A stretch of DNA of 64,000 nucleotides from Flavobacterium limi. GTDB lineage: Bacteria > Bacteroidota > Bacteroidia > Flavobacteriales > Flavobacteriaceae. Below are positions 17,456 through 26,612 of this stretch, piece after piece. The notes under the pieces are model-generated. The model saw only the letters and a list, made by a program, of their open reading frames with translations, did not search any database and was not told where the DNA came from. The stretch spans positions 248,001 to 312,000 of the forward strand of contig NZ_JAADZV010000002.1 of assembly GCF_010645075.1 (NCBI RefSeq). The letters run 5' to 3'. The stretch's first letter is position 1. Each line of letters begins with the position of its first letter. The translations under genes and the position numbers were made by a program.

Positions 17456-18920
17456 TAAAATTATAGCTCTATTAAGTATTGTTACAGTACTGTTTCATTC
17501 CTGCTCAAAGGATGATTACAAATTAGATTCCAGAAGTGTTGATCCGTTTGTTCGTTTCAATTTTTTAACCACTTCTGCGGGAGTACCTTTAGAATACCCT
17601 AAAGTAAATACAGCTTTGCTTCCGGTAAATACATTTGAAAACAAATCAGTCAAAACCTTAAAAGTACCTGTTACTTTAACTTCTAGTACTTTAAAGTCAC
17701 CTGTAACTGTTAATTTTAGTTCAGTAACTTCAGGTGACGTAAACACTTACAGTATGAATCCTGAAAGCCAATTAGTTTTTGAAGGAAATAAACTGACTGA
17801 TACCATTTTTGTTTCTTTTGATCAAAGATGGAAGGATAAGCAGACTATTACCCTGAAATTAGAAAATGCTTCTGACCCTTTGGTTCATATTGGAAACTTA
17901 AACACTCAGGCTCCTCATAATATTTTCACCATTACTTTGGGAGATGCGGCTACAAGCTATACATTTCCGGAAAATCAATTTTTCATTAAAGGTGTAGTTG
18001 GCGAAAAGATAGATTTTAGAGTAAATTTTCCTAATGGATTTATCCCTTCAGAAATTGAAAATCTTGAAATATTCAGTTTTCTGAATGGCTTCGATTATTC
18101 TTTAACTCATGATGATTATGGCAACAACAGAAGTTCTATAAATTATCATTTGACTCTTTTAGAAAATTTAAGTAATGAAGATGTCCGCTATCAGACAAAA
18201 ATCACATTAAAGACAACTCCAAATTATATTGCCAACGGAAATACGAGCTTAACGATTGTTAAACCTGAAAAATCAACTCGCGACGTTTTAGCTAATCCTG
18301 CTTCTAAGTTCTATAATTTATCAAATACAAATAATCTGACCTATGGTGTTAACTGGTTTGAAAGAGGTGGTGCTTGTGTATGGCAGTCATTTAATGTACA
18401 GACTTTTCCGGTAGTAGTGACAAAAGATAATCAAAATGCTCTATTATATAGTGATAAAGGCACAGCAAATCCTAATGATGATATCTATCATGATGCATTC
18501 AAAATAGGTTTCAATGTAGTTGCAGGAACCAATACTGTAAATTCATTTAATTTAAAAAGATGGTTTCCTAATGCCAGTACTACAGCAGCCATTTCTCCAG
18601 GTTTTAATATAAAATCAGCCCTTGAATTTTTCCCTGAAAACGGAAACAGTAAAACCAATGGTATCGTACTTGTGATACCTCAGGATATTACAATTGGAAC
18701 ATCAGGAGCAAATGCAAAAAGTTATAGCATCGCTATTGAAGGAGAAGGTACCTACCAACAAATAAGTCCTGATTTATTTGAAATTTCATTTGAATTGAAA
18801 TTAACCAATGTCGAATTATTTGGAGGAACTGTGACATCTAAATATAAAATTTACAATAAAAATACCTTCCCAACGGTAACTCCATTAGATGAACCTTGTA
18901 GAAAAGCAATTGATTTATAA
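17442..18920 (+). CDS. Surface lipoprotein of the SusE/F-like kind, function unknown
   Basis: 492 aa, overlapping the SusD-like gene by 14 nt, so tightly coupled. The lipoprotein signal ends LFHSC (Cys21). The N-terminal half resembles the substrate-binding lipoproteins encoded after susCD (DUF4843/DUF1735-like beta-sandwich: VKTLKVPVTLTSST, LTDTIFVSFDQRWKDKQTIT). I do not recognise a specific family for the C-terminal half. By position it should be a surface accessory protein binding the same substrate as the SusC/SusD pair. Confidence 0.7.
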   Translation: MNRISKIIALLSIVTVLFHSCSKDDYKLDSRSVDPFVRFNFLTTSAGVPLEYPKVNTALLPVNTFENKSVKTLKVPVTLTSSTLKSPVTVNFSSVTSGDVNTYSMNPESQLVFEGNKLTDTIFVSFDQRWKDKQTITLKLENASDPLVHIGNLNTQAPHNIFTITLGDAATSYTFPENQFFIKGVVGEKIDFRVNFPNGFIPSEIENLEIFSFLNGFDYSLTHDDYGNNRSSINYHLTLLENLSNEDVRYQTKITLKTTPNYIANGNTSLTIVKPEKSTRDVLANPASKFYNLSNTNNLTYGVNWFERGGACVWQSFNVQTFPVVVTKDNQNALLYSDKGTANPNDDIYHDAFKIGFNVVAGTNTVNSFNLKRWFPNASTTAAISPGFNIKSALEFFPENGNSKTNGIVLVIPQDITIGTSGANAKSYSIAIEGEGTYQQISPDLFEISFELKLTNVELFGGTVTSKYKIYNKNTFPTVTPLDEPCRKAIDL

Positions 18921-18924
18921 AATT

Positions 18925-20076
18925 ATGAATGCAAAAAAAATAATAATCCCACTTTTATTACTGTTAAGCCTAACAGCAGCATATAAAAGTATCGAAGAAC
19001 CTGAATACACCGATATTCAGGAACTTCGGAAAATTTATTCCAGCGGTGATACTTCAAAATGGCCTGCAGCAGAATTACACGAAAGTATCGACAAATCTAA
19101 ATTTCAGGATATTGGCGTACTTCCTCCTGTTCCTTATCCAGCTTATAATCCGTATTCTAAGGAAAAAGAGAGTCTGGGAAAAGTATTGTTTTTTGATCCG
19201 AGATTATCACTGAGCGGGCAAATTGCCTGTGCTTCCTGCCACAATCCTGAACTTGGATGGACAGACAATTTAACACGTTCTTTTGGCCATGACCGTCAAA
19301 CCGGAAAACGAAATTCAATGACGATTTTAAATTCGGCTTACGCAACTTCCCTATTTTGGGACGGTCGTGCGAAGAGTTTAGAAGATCAGGCGCAGTTTCC
19401 TGTGAGTGATCCTTTAGAAATGAATGAAAAACTTACGATTGCGGTCAATAAAATTGGAAAAATAAAAGGGTATAACCCACTTTTTCAGGCTGCTTTTGGA
19501 GACAAAAAAGTGACTCTTGAACGAATTCAGTATGCCATCGCAACATTCGAAAGATCCATCAACAGTCCGAAAAGTAAATTTGATCATTTTGTCAGTGGAA
19601 AATCAGATGCTTACACCGATCAGCAGGTAAAAGGACTGCATTTATTCAGAACCAAAGCACAATGCATCAACTGTCATAATACGCCTTATTTCAGCGACAA
19701 CCAATTTCATAATGACGGGCAGGTTTTATTCGGAACAAAAAATGAAGATTTTGGCCGTTACAATGTGACTAAAGATGTGAATGATATTGGTAAATTCAGA
19801 ACGCCTACTCTTCGTGAAGTAGTCAATACCAAACCATGGATGCATCATGGGCACTTCCCTACTTTACTAGATGTTGTTGAGCTTTACAATTTAGGTAACC
19901 CCTCTCCTGTTCAAAAAAAATATTTGGGAACTCCTCGCGATTCATTGATCCCAAAAGTAGATCCGATGCTTAAGAAATTAAATTTAAGCAAAGAAGAAAT
20001 GAGCGATCTATTGGCATTTATAGAAACTTTAAGTACGCCAACGAGAAGAATCATGACACCGGAACTTCCTAAATAA
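18925..20076 (+). CDS. Di-heme cytochrome c peroxidase (CCP/MauG family)
   Basis: 383 aa from the ATG at 18925, which gives a clean signal peptide (MNAKKIIIPLLLLLSLTAAY); an in-frame ATG 36 nt upstream overlaps the previous gene and is less likely. Two heme c attachment motifs are present: CASCH (residues 102-106) and CINCH (residues 247-251). The SMTILNSAYATSLFWDGRAK segment and the late MHHGHFPTLLDVVELYN are hallmarks of bacterial di-heme peroxidases. The family reduces peroxide with electrons from cytochromes, or modifies proteins (MauG); location is periplasmic. It starts 4 nt after the lipoprotein gene, so it is part of the SusCD operon, an unusual partner for a nutrient transporter. Confidence 0.92.
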   Translation: MNAKKIIIPLLLLLSLTAAYKSIEEPEYTDIQELRKIYSSGDTSKWPAAELHESIDKSKFQDIGVLPPVPYPAYNPYSKEKESLGKVLFFDPRLSLSGQIACASCHNPELGWTDNLTRSFGHDRQTGKRNSMTILNSAYATSLFWDGRAKSLEDQAQFPVSDPLEMNEKLTIAVNKIGKIKGYNPLFQAAFGDKKVTLERIQYAIATFERSINSPKSKFDHFVSGKSDAYTDQQVKGLHLFRTKAQCINCHNTPYFSDNQFHNDGQVLFGTKNEDFGRYNVTKDVNDIGKFRTPTLREVVNTKPWMHHGHFPTLLDVVELYNLGNPSPVQKKYLGTPRDSLIPKVDPMLKKLNLSKEEMSDLLAFIETLSTPTRRIMTPELPK

Positions 20077-20105
20077 TTTTTAATAAAACCTAAGCAATAA
20101 CTATT

Positions 20106-20324
20106 ATGAATCAATTAATCAACCAATTTGAAACAGGCTTATTTCTATATCAACTTTGTATTTTATTACATCTCATATTAACGCCAATTACAATATTCTA
20201 TATTATAAAAAACCAGCATAGATTTAAACAGCCTTATATCTTAGCTTTTTTTGTAATCACATTTCCTTTTGTAGTCTCAATACCGGCATTAATTGCACTT
20301 AAGATCAAAAAAACAGAAGCCTAA
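20106..20324 (+). CDS. Small two-helix membrane protein, function unknown
   Basis: 72 aa with two hydrophobic helices (about residues 12-33 and 44-65) separated by a short basic loop (KNQHRFKQ), and a basic C-terminus (KIKKTEA). It lies in line with the operon, 29 nt after the peroxidase and 65 nt before the next gene. Loosely similar to short PLDc_N-like or cardiolipin-synthase N-terminal membrane segments, but no family can be named with confidence. Coding status rests on position, length and membrane topology. Confidence 0.55.
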   Translation: MNQLINQFETGLFLYQLCILLHLILTPITIFYIIKNQHRFKQPYILAFFVITFPFVVSIPALIALKIKKTEA

Positions 20325-20389
20325 TCCTTTTATAATTTCATTAAAAAAATCAACTCTTTATAAATACATTAATTTAATACAGGTAAAAT

Positions 20390-21961
20390 ATGAAAAATAA
20401 ATACCTTTTTTTGTTATTAATTTCTACACTTTCCTTTGGGCAAATCACTCAGGTTAAAAACATAAATTCAACAACGGCAACTGCCGATTCCAATCCTACC
20501 AATTTCTTCGATTTTAATGGAATATTATATTTTAGGGCAAATAATGGCACAAATGGTGTAGAATTATGGAAATCTGATGGTACTGAAACAGGAACTGTAA
20601 TGGTTAAAGATATTAACACAAGTAGTTCTACAAATTCAAATGCTGGGAATTTCACTGCTTTTAATAATCAAATTTATTTCAGTGCCACAAACGGCTCAAC
20701 AGTAAATGGTATTGAACTTTGGAAAACAGACGGTACAGATGCAGGAACGCAAATGGTATTTGATTTATATACCGGAACTTCAGCTTCTAACCCTTCTTTT
20801 CTTACTGTAATTAACCCTGCAACTATGGTTTTCTCAGCAAATAATGGAACCACAGGTACTGAAATCTGGAAAACAGATGGTACAACTATAACTAATCTTA
20901 TTGATCAGCCAGGTACAGGAAATAGCATTAACTGGATTGAAAACCTAAATGGTAACGCTATATATTGCCAATTAGTAGTTAATACAACAGGAAGAGAATT
21001 ATACAAATGGGACGGTCTTTCTACTATATCGAATAATATTAAAGATATCAATAAAGATACAGCCCATGGTATAAATATTACCTATATCAAAAATGGAAAT
21101 ACTATCTATTTTCCAGGGAATGATGGTACAACAGGATTTGAATTATGGAAAACTGACGGTACTGAAAACGGTACTGAATTGGTAAAAGATATTAACTCTG
21201 GAGCCACTGCATCTAGTCCTACTCGTTTTGCAAATTCAGGAAATATTACTTTTTTCAGAGCAAATGGTCCAAACGGGGTTGAACTATGGAAAACTGACGG
21301 AACTCCAAACGGAACAACAGAAGTTGCTGACATTAATCAGGGAACAGGAAGCTCAACACCTGATCAGATTCAATCTGTAAATGGTGTGCTTTATTTTTTC
21401 GCCTCTGATAACGGGGCTAATTATGATTTTTACAAATACGAAAATAATCTTTTAACAAAATTGAAAGATTTTAATGCTCCAACATCAAGCGTAACTATTG
21501 ATTATATTGAACTAAACGGAATAGTATATTTTACTGCTGATAGTAATGCTGATGGTTTAAGAGAATTATGGCAAACTGATGGTACTGATTTAGGAACAGT
21601 CGCTATTCCAGGACCAACAAACGTTTTAAACTTAACAAAAATAGGAAACAAACTGTTCTTTGCAGCAACCGTAAATGACGGTCAGGAACTTTTCACTTAC
21701 ACACCTCCTACCCTTTCTGTTAAAGATCAGGATAAGTTAGAAGCTGTGGCGGTATATCCAAATCCTTCTGATGGAAATATCTTTATCAATAATACAGATA
21801 ATGAAACTATTCAACACGAAGTTTTTGATGTATTAGGTAAAAAACAAGCTGCCGGTAAAACCAATGATAATGCACTTAAACTGAATTTAAAAACTGGTTT
21901 GTATATTTTAAAACTGACTAAAAACAGTCAGACTTCATCTACTAAAATTATTATCAAATAG
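20390..21961 (+). CDS. ELWxxDGT-repeat protein with T9SS C-terminal sorting domain
   Basis: 523 aa. The signal peptide is followed by seven or more beta-propeller-like repeats of the type GVELWKSDGTETGT (ELWKTDGT, EIWKTDGT, ELWQTDGT). The C-terminal about 75 residues, from VAVYPNPSDGNIFINN to LKLTKNSQTSSTKIIIK, form a type A type IX secretion sorting domain, so the protein is predicted to be exported and surface-anchored or secreted. Function is unknown for this repeat family. It is the last gene of the sigma/SusCD operon and is followed by a strong terminator. Confidence 0.9.
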   Translation: MKNKYLFLLLISTLSFGQITQVKNINSTTATADSNPTNFFDFNGILYFRANNGTNGVELWKSDGTETGTVMVKDINTSSSTNSNAGNFTAFNNQIYFSATNGSTVNGIELWKTDGTDAGTQMVFDLYTGTSASNPSFLTVINPATMVFSANNGTTGTEIWKTDGTTITNLIDQPGTGNSINWIENLNGNAIYCQLVVNTTGRELYKWDGLSTISNNIKDINKDTAHGINITYIKNGNTIYFPGNDGTTGFELWKTDGTENGTELVKDINSGATASSPTRFANSGNITFFRANGPNGVELWKTDGTPNGTTEVADINQGTGSSTPDQIQSVNGVLYFFASDNGANYDFYKYENNLLTKLKDFNAPTSSVTIDYIELNGIVYFTADSNADGLRELWQTDGTDLGTVAIPGPTNVLNLTKIGNKLFFAATVNDGQELFTYTPPTLSVKDQDKLEAVAVYPNPSDGNIFINNTDNETIQHEVFDVLGKKQAAGKTNDNALKLNLKTGLYILKLTKNSQTSSTKIIIK

Positions 21962-22013
21962 TTGTAATTTTTACATCAACAGGTATGTTTTTGCCCCAAT
22001 AAATCACAAATCT

Positions 22014-22050
22014 AAAAGTCCGTTTCATGAATTTGAAACGGACTTTTTTA
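22014..22050 (+). terminator. Intrinsic terminator of the sigma/SusCD operon
   Basis: Perfect 14-bp stem (arms 22014-22027 and 22034-22047, AAAAGTCCGTTTCA and its complement) with a 6-nt loop and a T-run. It lies about 55 nt after the ELWxxDGT gene. Confidence 0.9.
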
Positions 22051-22119
22051 TTCATTTTTATAATAATAATCAATTCATCTTAATTAGAATAAACTTAGTG
22101 AAGACTTTTTTTAGTTCGA

Positions 22120-22150
22120 AAGGGGCTCCGACTCCGCTCAGCCTGACACT
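22120..22150. repeat. Fragment of an interspersed GGCTCCGACTCCGCTCAGCC repeat
   Basis: GGGGCTCCGACTCCGCTCAG followed by CCTGACA is far richer in GC than its surroundings. It resembles half of the hairpin-forming intergenic repeats often seen in flavobacterial genomes (complement TGTCAGGCTGAGCGGAGTCG). Only one arm is present here. Confidence 0.45.
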
Positions 22151-22168
22151 CGTTTTTTCAATTAAAGG

Positions 22169-24019
22169 TTACTTCAAAGGAACCAAAACAATATTAGGTT
22201 TCGGAGCTGGCTGCATATCGCTTCCGAAATAAAATCCGGTATGAGGAGGCTGGTTATACCCTACATTTTGCCAGACAATACTCAATCTGTATTGAGGATC
22301 ATGCATCAAAGTATACTGCCTTATATCAGTTGGAATTGTCGTTGAGTAAATTCGTAATTCGGTATTGTCTTCGCTTCTTAAAATCAGCTCTTCCCTCCAG
22401 TCGCCAATCAGATCTGCAGAAAGTGCCGGAGTCGATTTTGTTCCATTATTGGAAACTGCTCCGGTTGCAGTAAATAATCTTCCTTTACCATATTTATCAA
22501 TATAATTAGAATTCAGGAGCTCTCTTGAAGTATCGCCATCCCAGTAAATAAGGAAGTTAATTGATTTTGGTGCATCGCCTATTTTGTTTCCTTTCATATC
22601 ATATAAAAAAGGAGAACCTGACCACCAGCATTGCGCTCCTTTTAGGGTAGGATCGATATTATCTGCTACGCCACGCCCAACATCTTCATTAAGGGAATCG
22701 GTAAACAGAACTTTTCCGTCAGCGGCTGAAAATACAGCTACACCCGGACCTGTCGTTTTATTTTCAATTTCATGAATTCCAAAAGCTTCCAAACCTGGAA
22801 CTTCCGGATCCAGATCCGAAACGTGTAAAGCATCTCCATGTCTGAAACCTGTTGTATATAAGCCTTTTCCGTTATCATCAACACACATTGATCCATAAAC
22901 AATTTCATCTTTGCCATCGTTATCAACGTCAGCAACCGTAAGTCCGTGGTTGCCCATTCCTGAATACGGATTTTCAGCATCTTTACTGTCAAAAACCCAT
23001 TTTGAAGTCAGTTTTTTATTTTTAAAGTCGAAAGCCGCCAAGACAGTTCTTCCGTAATAGCCGCGGCACATTACTACACTTGGATGAATTCCGTCCAAGT
23101 ATGCAATACAAGCTGTAAAACGATCAATTCTGTTTCCTTTGGTGTCATTTCCTCCGCTTCCGCCATGTCCGCCCCAGCCTGCCAAATCACCTCTATCGGG
23201 AATATAATCTGTGGTTGTAACTAACTTTCCGGTTCTTCCGTCAAAAACAGAAAGGTATTCAGGGCCTTTTAAAATTTTTCCGTAAATCGGAGATTTTGGG
23301 TCTCTTTCCACCCAGTCTTTTGAAACATCTCCAACCACATTACCCTGACTGTCTGTTGTTCCATCAGCCGTTTTGCAAACCAGTTCAGATATTCCGTCAC
23401 CATCCAGATCATAGACCATAAATTGTGTATAATGCGCTCCTTCCCGAATGTTTTTACCTAAACTGATCTGCCATAAAAATCTCCCTTCTAAAGTATACGC
23501 CTGAAAAATAGGCGGATCTGTAATACCTGTATGCGAATTATCATGTCCTTTTCCGGTCATGTGAACTATTAAATCATACTTTCCGTCACCATCTAAATCA
23601 CCAGTCGAAAGATCATTCGGAATATAGCCGTCAACCGGTTTTATAGCTATAGACAAATAATTTTTATCAGGACTTGAAGCCGGAATTGTAAAACTCCCTT
23701 TTGCATCTGTTTCTTTTCCTTTTAAAACCATTTTTACAAACCAGGTGTTTTCTTCTTTCTCATTGGCCTTGGTATCAAGAAAATTTGTGGCTCCGGTTAT
23801 GGGTTTGGCATTTAATTTTACTGCTTTCTGAGAATCACTTTTTCGATATAAATTAAAAGCCAGATCATCAGCATCAGTCCCTAAAACACGCCAGCTGATA
23901 AAAAACTGGTTTTTGTATTTTATAGCAATTACACCACGGTCTAAACTTTCCATTTGTCTTTGGGCAAGTAAAATTGAACCTGACAAAAAGAATAACAGTA
24001 ATAAAATTTTATTTTTCAT
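22169..24019 (-). CDS. PL11 rhamnogalacturonan lyase
   Basis: 616 aa with a signal peptide ending SGSILLAQ. The start of the mature protein (MESLDRGVIAIKYKNQFFIS) and the run of calcium-binding loops (STGDLDGDGKYDLIVHMTGK, VYDLDGDGISELVCKTADGT, VADVDNDGKDEIVYGS) are characteristic of family PL11 (YesW/YesX type). It cleaves the RG-I backbone between rhamnose and galacturonate by beta-elimination. The C-terminal MHDPQYRLSIVWQNVGYNQP is conserved with the second PL11 in this window (57949-61578). No sorting domain, so likely periplasmic or outer-membrane associated. Endo or exo mode cannot be decided by eye. Confidence 0.95.
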   Translation of the reverse strand: MKNKILLLLFFLSGSILLAQRQMESLDRGVIAIKYKNQFFISWRVLGTDADDLAFNLYRKSDSQKAVKLNAKPITGATNFLDTKANEKEENTWFVKMVLKGKETDAKGSFTIPASSPDKNYLSIAIKPVDGYIPNDLSTGDLDGDGKYDLIVHMTGKGHDNSHTGITDPPIFQAYTLEGRFLWQISLGKNIREGAHYTQFMVYDLDGDGISELVCKTADGTTDSQGNVVGDVSKDWVERDPKSPIYGKILKGPEYLSVFDGRTGKLVTTTDYIPDRGDLAGWGGHGGSGGNDTKGNRIDRFTACIAYLDGIHPSVVMCRGYYGRTVLAAFDFKNKKLTSKWVFDSKDAENPYSGMGNHGLTVADVDNDGKDEIVYGSMCVDDNGKGLYTTGFRHGDALHVSDLDPEVPGLEAFGIHEIENKTTGPGVAVFSAADGKVLFTDSLNEDVGRGVADNIDPTLKGAQCWWSGSPFLYDMKGNKIGDAPKSINFLIYWDGDTSRELLNSNYIDKYGKGRLFTATGAVSNNGTKSTPALSADLIGDWREELILRSEDNTELRIYSTTIPTDIRQYTLMHDPQYRLSIVWQNVGYNQPPHTGFYFGSDMQPAPKPNIVLVPLK

Positions 24020-24085
24020 AATTTGGTTTTAGTTGGTAAAGTTTGATGTTTAGACTGGTTTTAGGAGTCAAGGTTTAACAGTAGA

Positions 24086-24119
24086 ATTTCACGCAGATTT
24101 AAAAAGATTTAAACAGATC
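24086..24119. repeat. Half copy of the TTTCACGCAGATTT repeat
   Basis: ATTTCACGCAGATTTAAAAA followed by GATTTAAACAGAT matches one arm of the inverted repeat at 3029-3132. The second arm is absent, suggesting a decayed copy. Confidence 0.55.
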
Positions 24120-24147
24120 TTTAATTTTTTTTTTTGCGATACAGTTT

Positions 24148-24246
24148 GTCATTTCGACGAAAGGAGAAATCACACTAGCAATTCCGCAAAGAAATGGTCA
24201 ATCTTTGTAGAGTTACGTGTGTGATTTCTCCTTTCGTCGAAATGAC
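24148..24246. repeat. Interspersed inverted repeat with 28-bp arms
   Basis: The arms 24148-24175 and 24219-24246 are perfect inverted copies (GTCATTTCGACGAAAGGAGA...). The central 43 bp includes GTCAATCTTTGTAGAGTTAC (24197-24216), which recurs exactly inside the repeat at 34830-34849. The 306-nt gap between the 731-aa six-hairpin gene and PL11 consists mostly of this element and the half repeat at 24086. It is a non-coding mobile-type (REP/MITE-like) element. Confidence 0.85.
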
Positions 24247-24325
24247 ATAACTAAGCTTACAAACTAAGCTTTGCTATGGTAAAACTTAGCTCCTCAGATT
24301 CTTAGCAGTTTATATATTCAAAAAC

Positions 24326-26521
24326 TTAAAACATCTTCTTAAATCCTTCACTTCTAACTTTCCAAGAACCGTCTTTAGGAAACCCCGGATTCTCGATTGT
24401 ATTTCCCTCCCAGCCTGCGCACATCATCGCAACAGCTGTCAACAAACCACCATTACCAGGAAGATAAAGAGTCAACCTTGGCGACTGATAATTGTGACCG
24501 TTTTTCAGATAGGTATTGGTTACTACATTCATAAAAAGCGCATCAATTGCTTTTTCCGGCATTTGTAAACGGGCTGCAGACATCGCTGTCATCGGAAAAT
24601 CCCATCCCCATGTTTTATCCCAAGACCAGGTATCCCAAACTAAATTGAAAGTATTTTTCATGATTTTTTTATCCAGAAGAGAAGTCTCCGGAAGCATTCC
24701 GTAAGTTCCTAAAACCGATGGATGATCTGTCTTAAACTCAGGATTGGTGTAGGAGTCTGTTGCGCTTTCTGTTGCCAGATAAACATCTTTAGCAATTGGT
24801 AAAGGCGATAATTTTGCCAAAACGGTTTCCCACTTCTCAGGAACTTTCTGGTTTAGTTTTTTCTTCCAGTTAATAGCAGTTTTTAAAGCCCAATTCCAAT
24901 ATGCCAATTCATACGTTGGATTAAAAGTTTCGATGGCTTTGAATCTTTCCTGTGCCGGAATCACGCCTGGCCCTAAAACGTAACGATCGTTTTTATTGTC
25001 GTAATGAGCAAATGAAGCCATAAAATCAGCCGTTGCAAAAACACGTTCGCTGTATAAATTTAAAGTTGCATCTGTTGGTTTTGCCTGATAAATCAAATCG
25101 GCATAAGTAATGAAATGCGGTTGCTGCCAAATCAGGAATGCCCCCACAGAAGACGGACTTTCATTACCATCGTAATCTGTCATTTTTTGCCATCTTGCCC
25201 CTTCAAAACCTTGTCTTTTGGCTATATTTTTAGCTTTTTCAAAAACTCTTTGATACCACGGAAGGCTTTTCTCCAGTAATTCCGGTCTGTCCCAAAGCGC
25301 AAAATGTACTCCGTGCCACCAATGCATTTCTAAGTGTGGTTTCCCGAACCAGCTGTTATAAGTCAAACCGGTTTCCTGTGGCGGAACTTTTCCGGTACAC
25401 TGCAATTTGGTAAGGTATTGTGAAAGAATCACACGGCGCTCCAATTCATGTGCACGTTTATCTGTACTTCCAGAAAAATCAACTGCCGCTCCGCTTTTCC
25501 AAAAGGATTCCCAACCAGCAATACTGCTTTTTTCAATTGCTTCAAAAGAAGGATTAACAGATTTGTTTTTATCCGTTTGAATGAACGAACAACTCAATTC
25601 GATTTTATTGCCTTTTGAAGGTTCTACAACAAAATAATGTTTTGCTTTTTCTTTGATCGATGCAGTGCCTTTCCATTTCAGATTAATATCATACGAAATA
25701 CTGTCCATTATGTGTGTAATGGTAGCTTCTGATTTGTTTTTGATTTTCAGATTGCTTTTATAATCCTGCTTTCCTCCCCATTTTTTTCCCATTTCAGTCC
25801 CCGCAATAGCAACATTTGAAATAGCAACATCTTGTTTTTCTTCCCATTTCGTACCCATATCACCCCATAGTCCTGTTGGAAAAGGGATTCGGACACGAAT
25901 TTTCAGACGCCCTTGCTGAATTAAATCCGATTCTACTTTAAAACCTACAGCATCTTTAGTCTGATCGCAGGCCGTTATCACTTTCACGGAAATGCCCTCC
26001 ACCTCAAAATAGCTCTCAATTTTTCCTGTCCATAAATCCAGCTTTTGATTAATGGCTTTAATATCTTCCGGTTTTACCAAACTGCCATCTTTTTTAGTAA
26101 TTTCAAAACCTATATTTCCCAACTGCAATAAATGAGGGTTCTGGCGAAACCATTCAACCGCTTCTTTTTTTCGTGCAGGTTCTTTAATTTGTGTTGAATA
26201 TGAAATTTTACGACCATACTGATCTACATCTCTCAAAGTTTCAGAAAACTTATAATTCTCTGTATTTTTATAACTGTCCCAGCCCCATTCCGACTGTGTT
26301 CCCAACGGAACTCCGTTTTGGTATTTTTCAGGGAAACTCTGCAATCCGGTTGCATCAACCGTAAAAGCAAAAGTTCCATTCCCAATAGTTAGAGAAGCTA
26401 AAGTATCTATTGCGGTAATTTGAACATTATGCCTTGTTACCAATGCTTTCCTGTCTATTTTTTGTTGTGAAAAAACAGAAAAAGAGAACACCAAAAAGGA
26501 TACAGAAAGTAATTTTTTCAT
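24326..26521 (-). CDS. Six-hairpin glycoside hydrolase-like protein, specificity unknown
   Basis: 731 aa with a signal peptide (MKKLLSVSFLVFSFSVFSQQ). An N-terminal beta-sandwich (about 25-320) precedes an alpha-rich region (about 350-720) that resembles an (alpha/alpha)6 barrel of the GH65/GH95-like clan. Conserved-looking segments are GKPHLEMHWWHGVHFALWDR, GARWQKMTDYDGNESPSSVG, FLIWQQPHFITYADLIYQ and TWSWDKTWGWDFPMTAMSAA. I cannot place it in a numbered GH family. It lies between the 1206-aa DUF4450 gene and PL11 in one operon, so I infer action on RG-I or its side chains. Acidic residues in the LEMHWW and YDGNES segments are candidate catalytic groups. Confidence 0.7.
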   Translation of the reverse strand: MKKLLSVSFLVFSFSVFSQQKIDRKALVTRHNVQITAIDTLASLTIGNGTFAFTVDATGLQSFPEKYQNGVPLGTQSEWGWDSYKNTENYKFSETLRDVDQYGRKISYSTQIKEPARKKEAVEWFRQNPHLLQLGNIGFEITKKDGSLVKPEDIKAINQKLDLWTGKIESYFEVEGISVKVITACDQTKDAVGFKVESDLIQQGRLKIRVRIPFPTGLWGDMGTKWEEKQDVAISNVAIAGTEMGKKWGGKQDYKSNLKIKNKSEATITHIMDSISYDINLKWKGTASIKEKAKHYFVVEPSKGNKIELSCSFIQTDKNKSVNPSFEAIEKSSIAGWESFWKSGAAVDFSGSTDKRAHELERRVILSQYLTKLQCTGKVPPQETGLTYNSWFGKPHLEMHWWHGVHFALWDRPELLEKSLPWYQRVFEKAKNIAKRQGFEGARWQKMTDYDGNESPSSVGAFLIWQQPHFITYADLIYQAKPTDATLNLYSERVFATADFMASFAHYDNKNDRYVLGPGVIPAQERFKAIETFNPTYELAYWNWALKTAINWKKKLNQKVPEKWETVLAKLSPLPIAKDVYLATESATDSYTNPEFKTDHPSVLGTYGMLPETSLLDKKIMKNTFNLVWDTWSWDKTWGWDFPMTAMSAARLQMPEKAIDALFMNVVTNTYLKNGHNYQSPRLTLYLPGNGGLLTAVAMMCAGWEGNTIENPGFPKDGSWKVRSEGFKKMF

Positions 26522-26612
26522 ATTGCAGTTTTAAAATTTTATTATTGAATTGACATTGAAATTGATTTTTGAAATTGTTATTACCAAATTATCTAATTTT
26601 CAAATTGTCACA

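Noticed and set aside
20500..21650. Regularly spaced similar DNA segments, possible CRISPR-like array
   Set aside because: The spacing and similarity come from codons of ELWxxDGT protein repeats in an open reading frame; there are no identical repeats with unique spacers.
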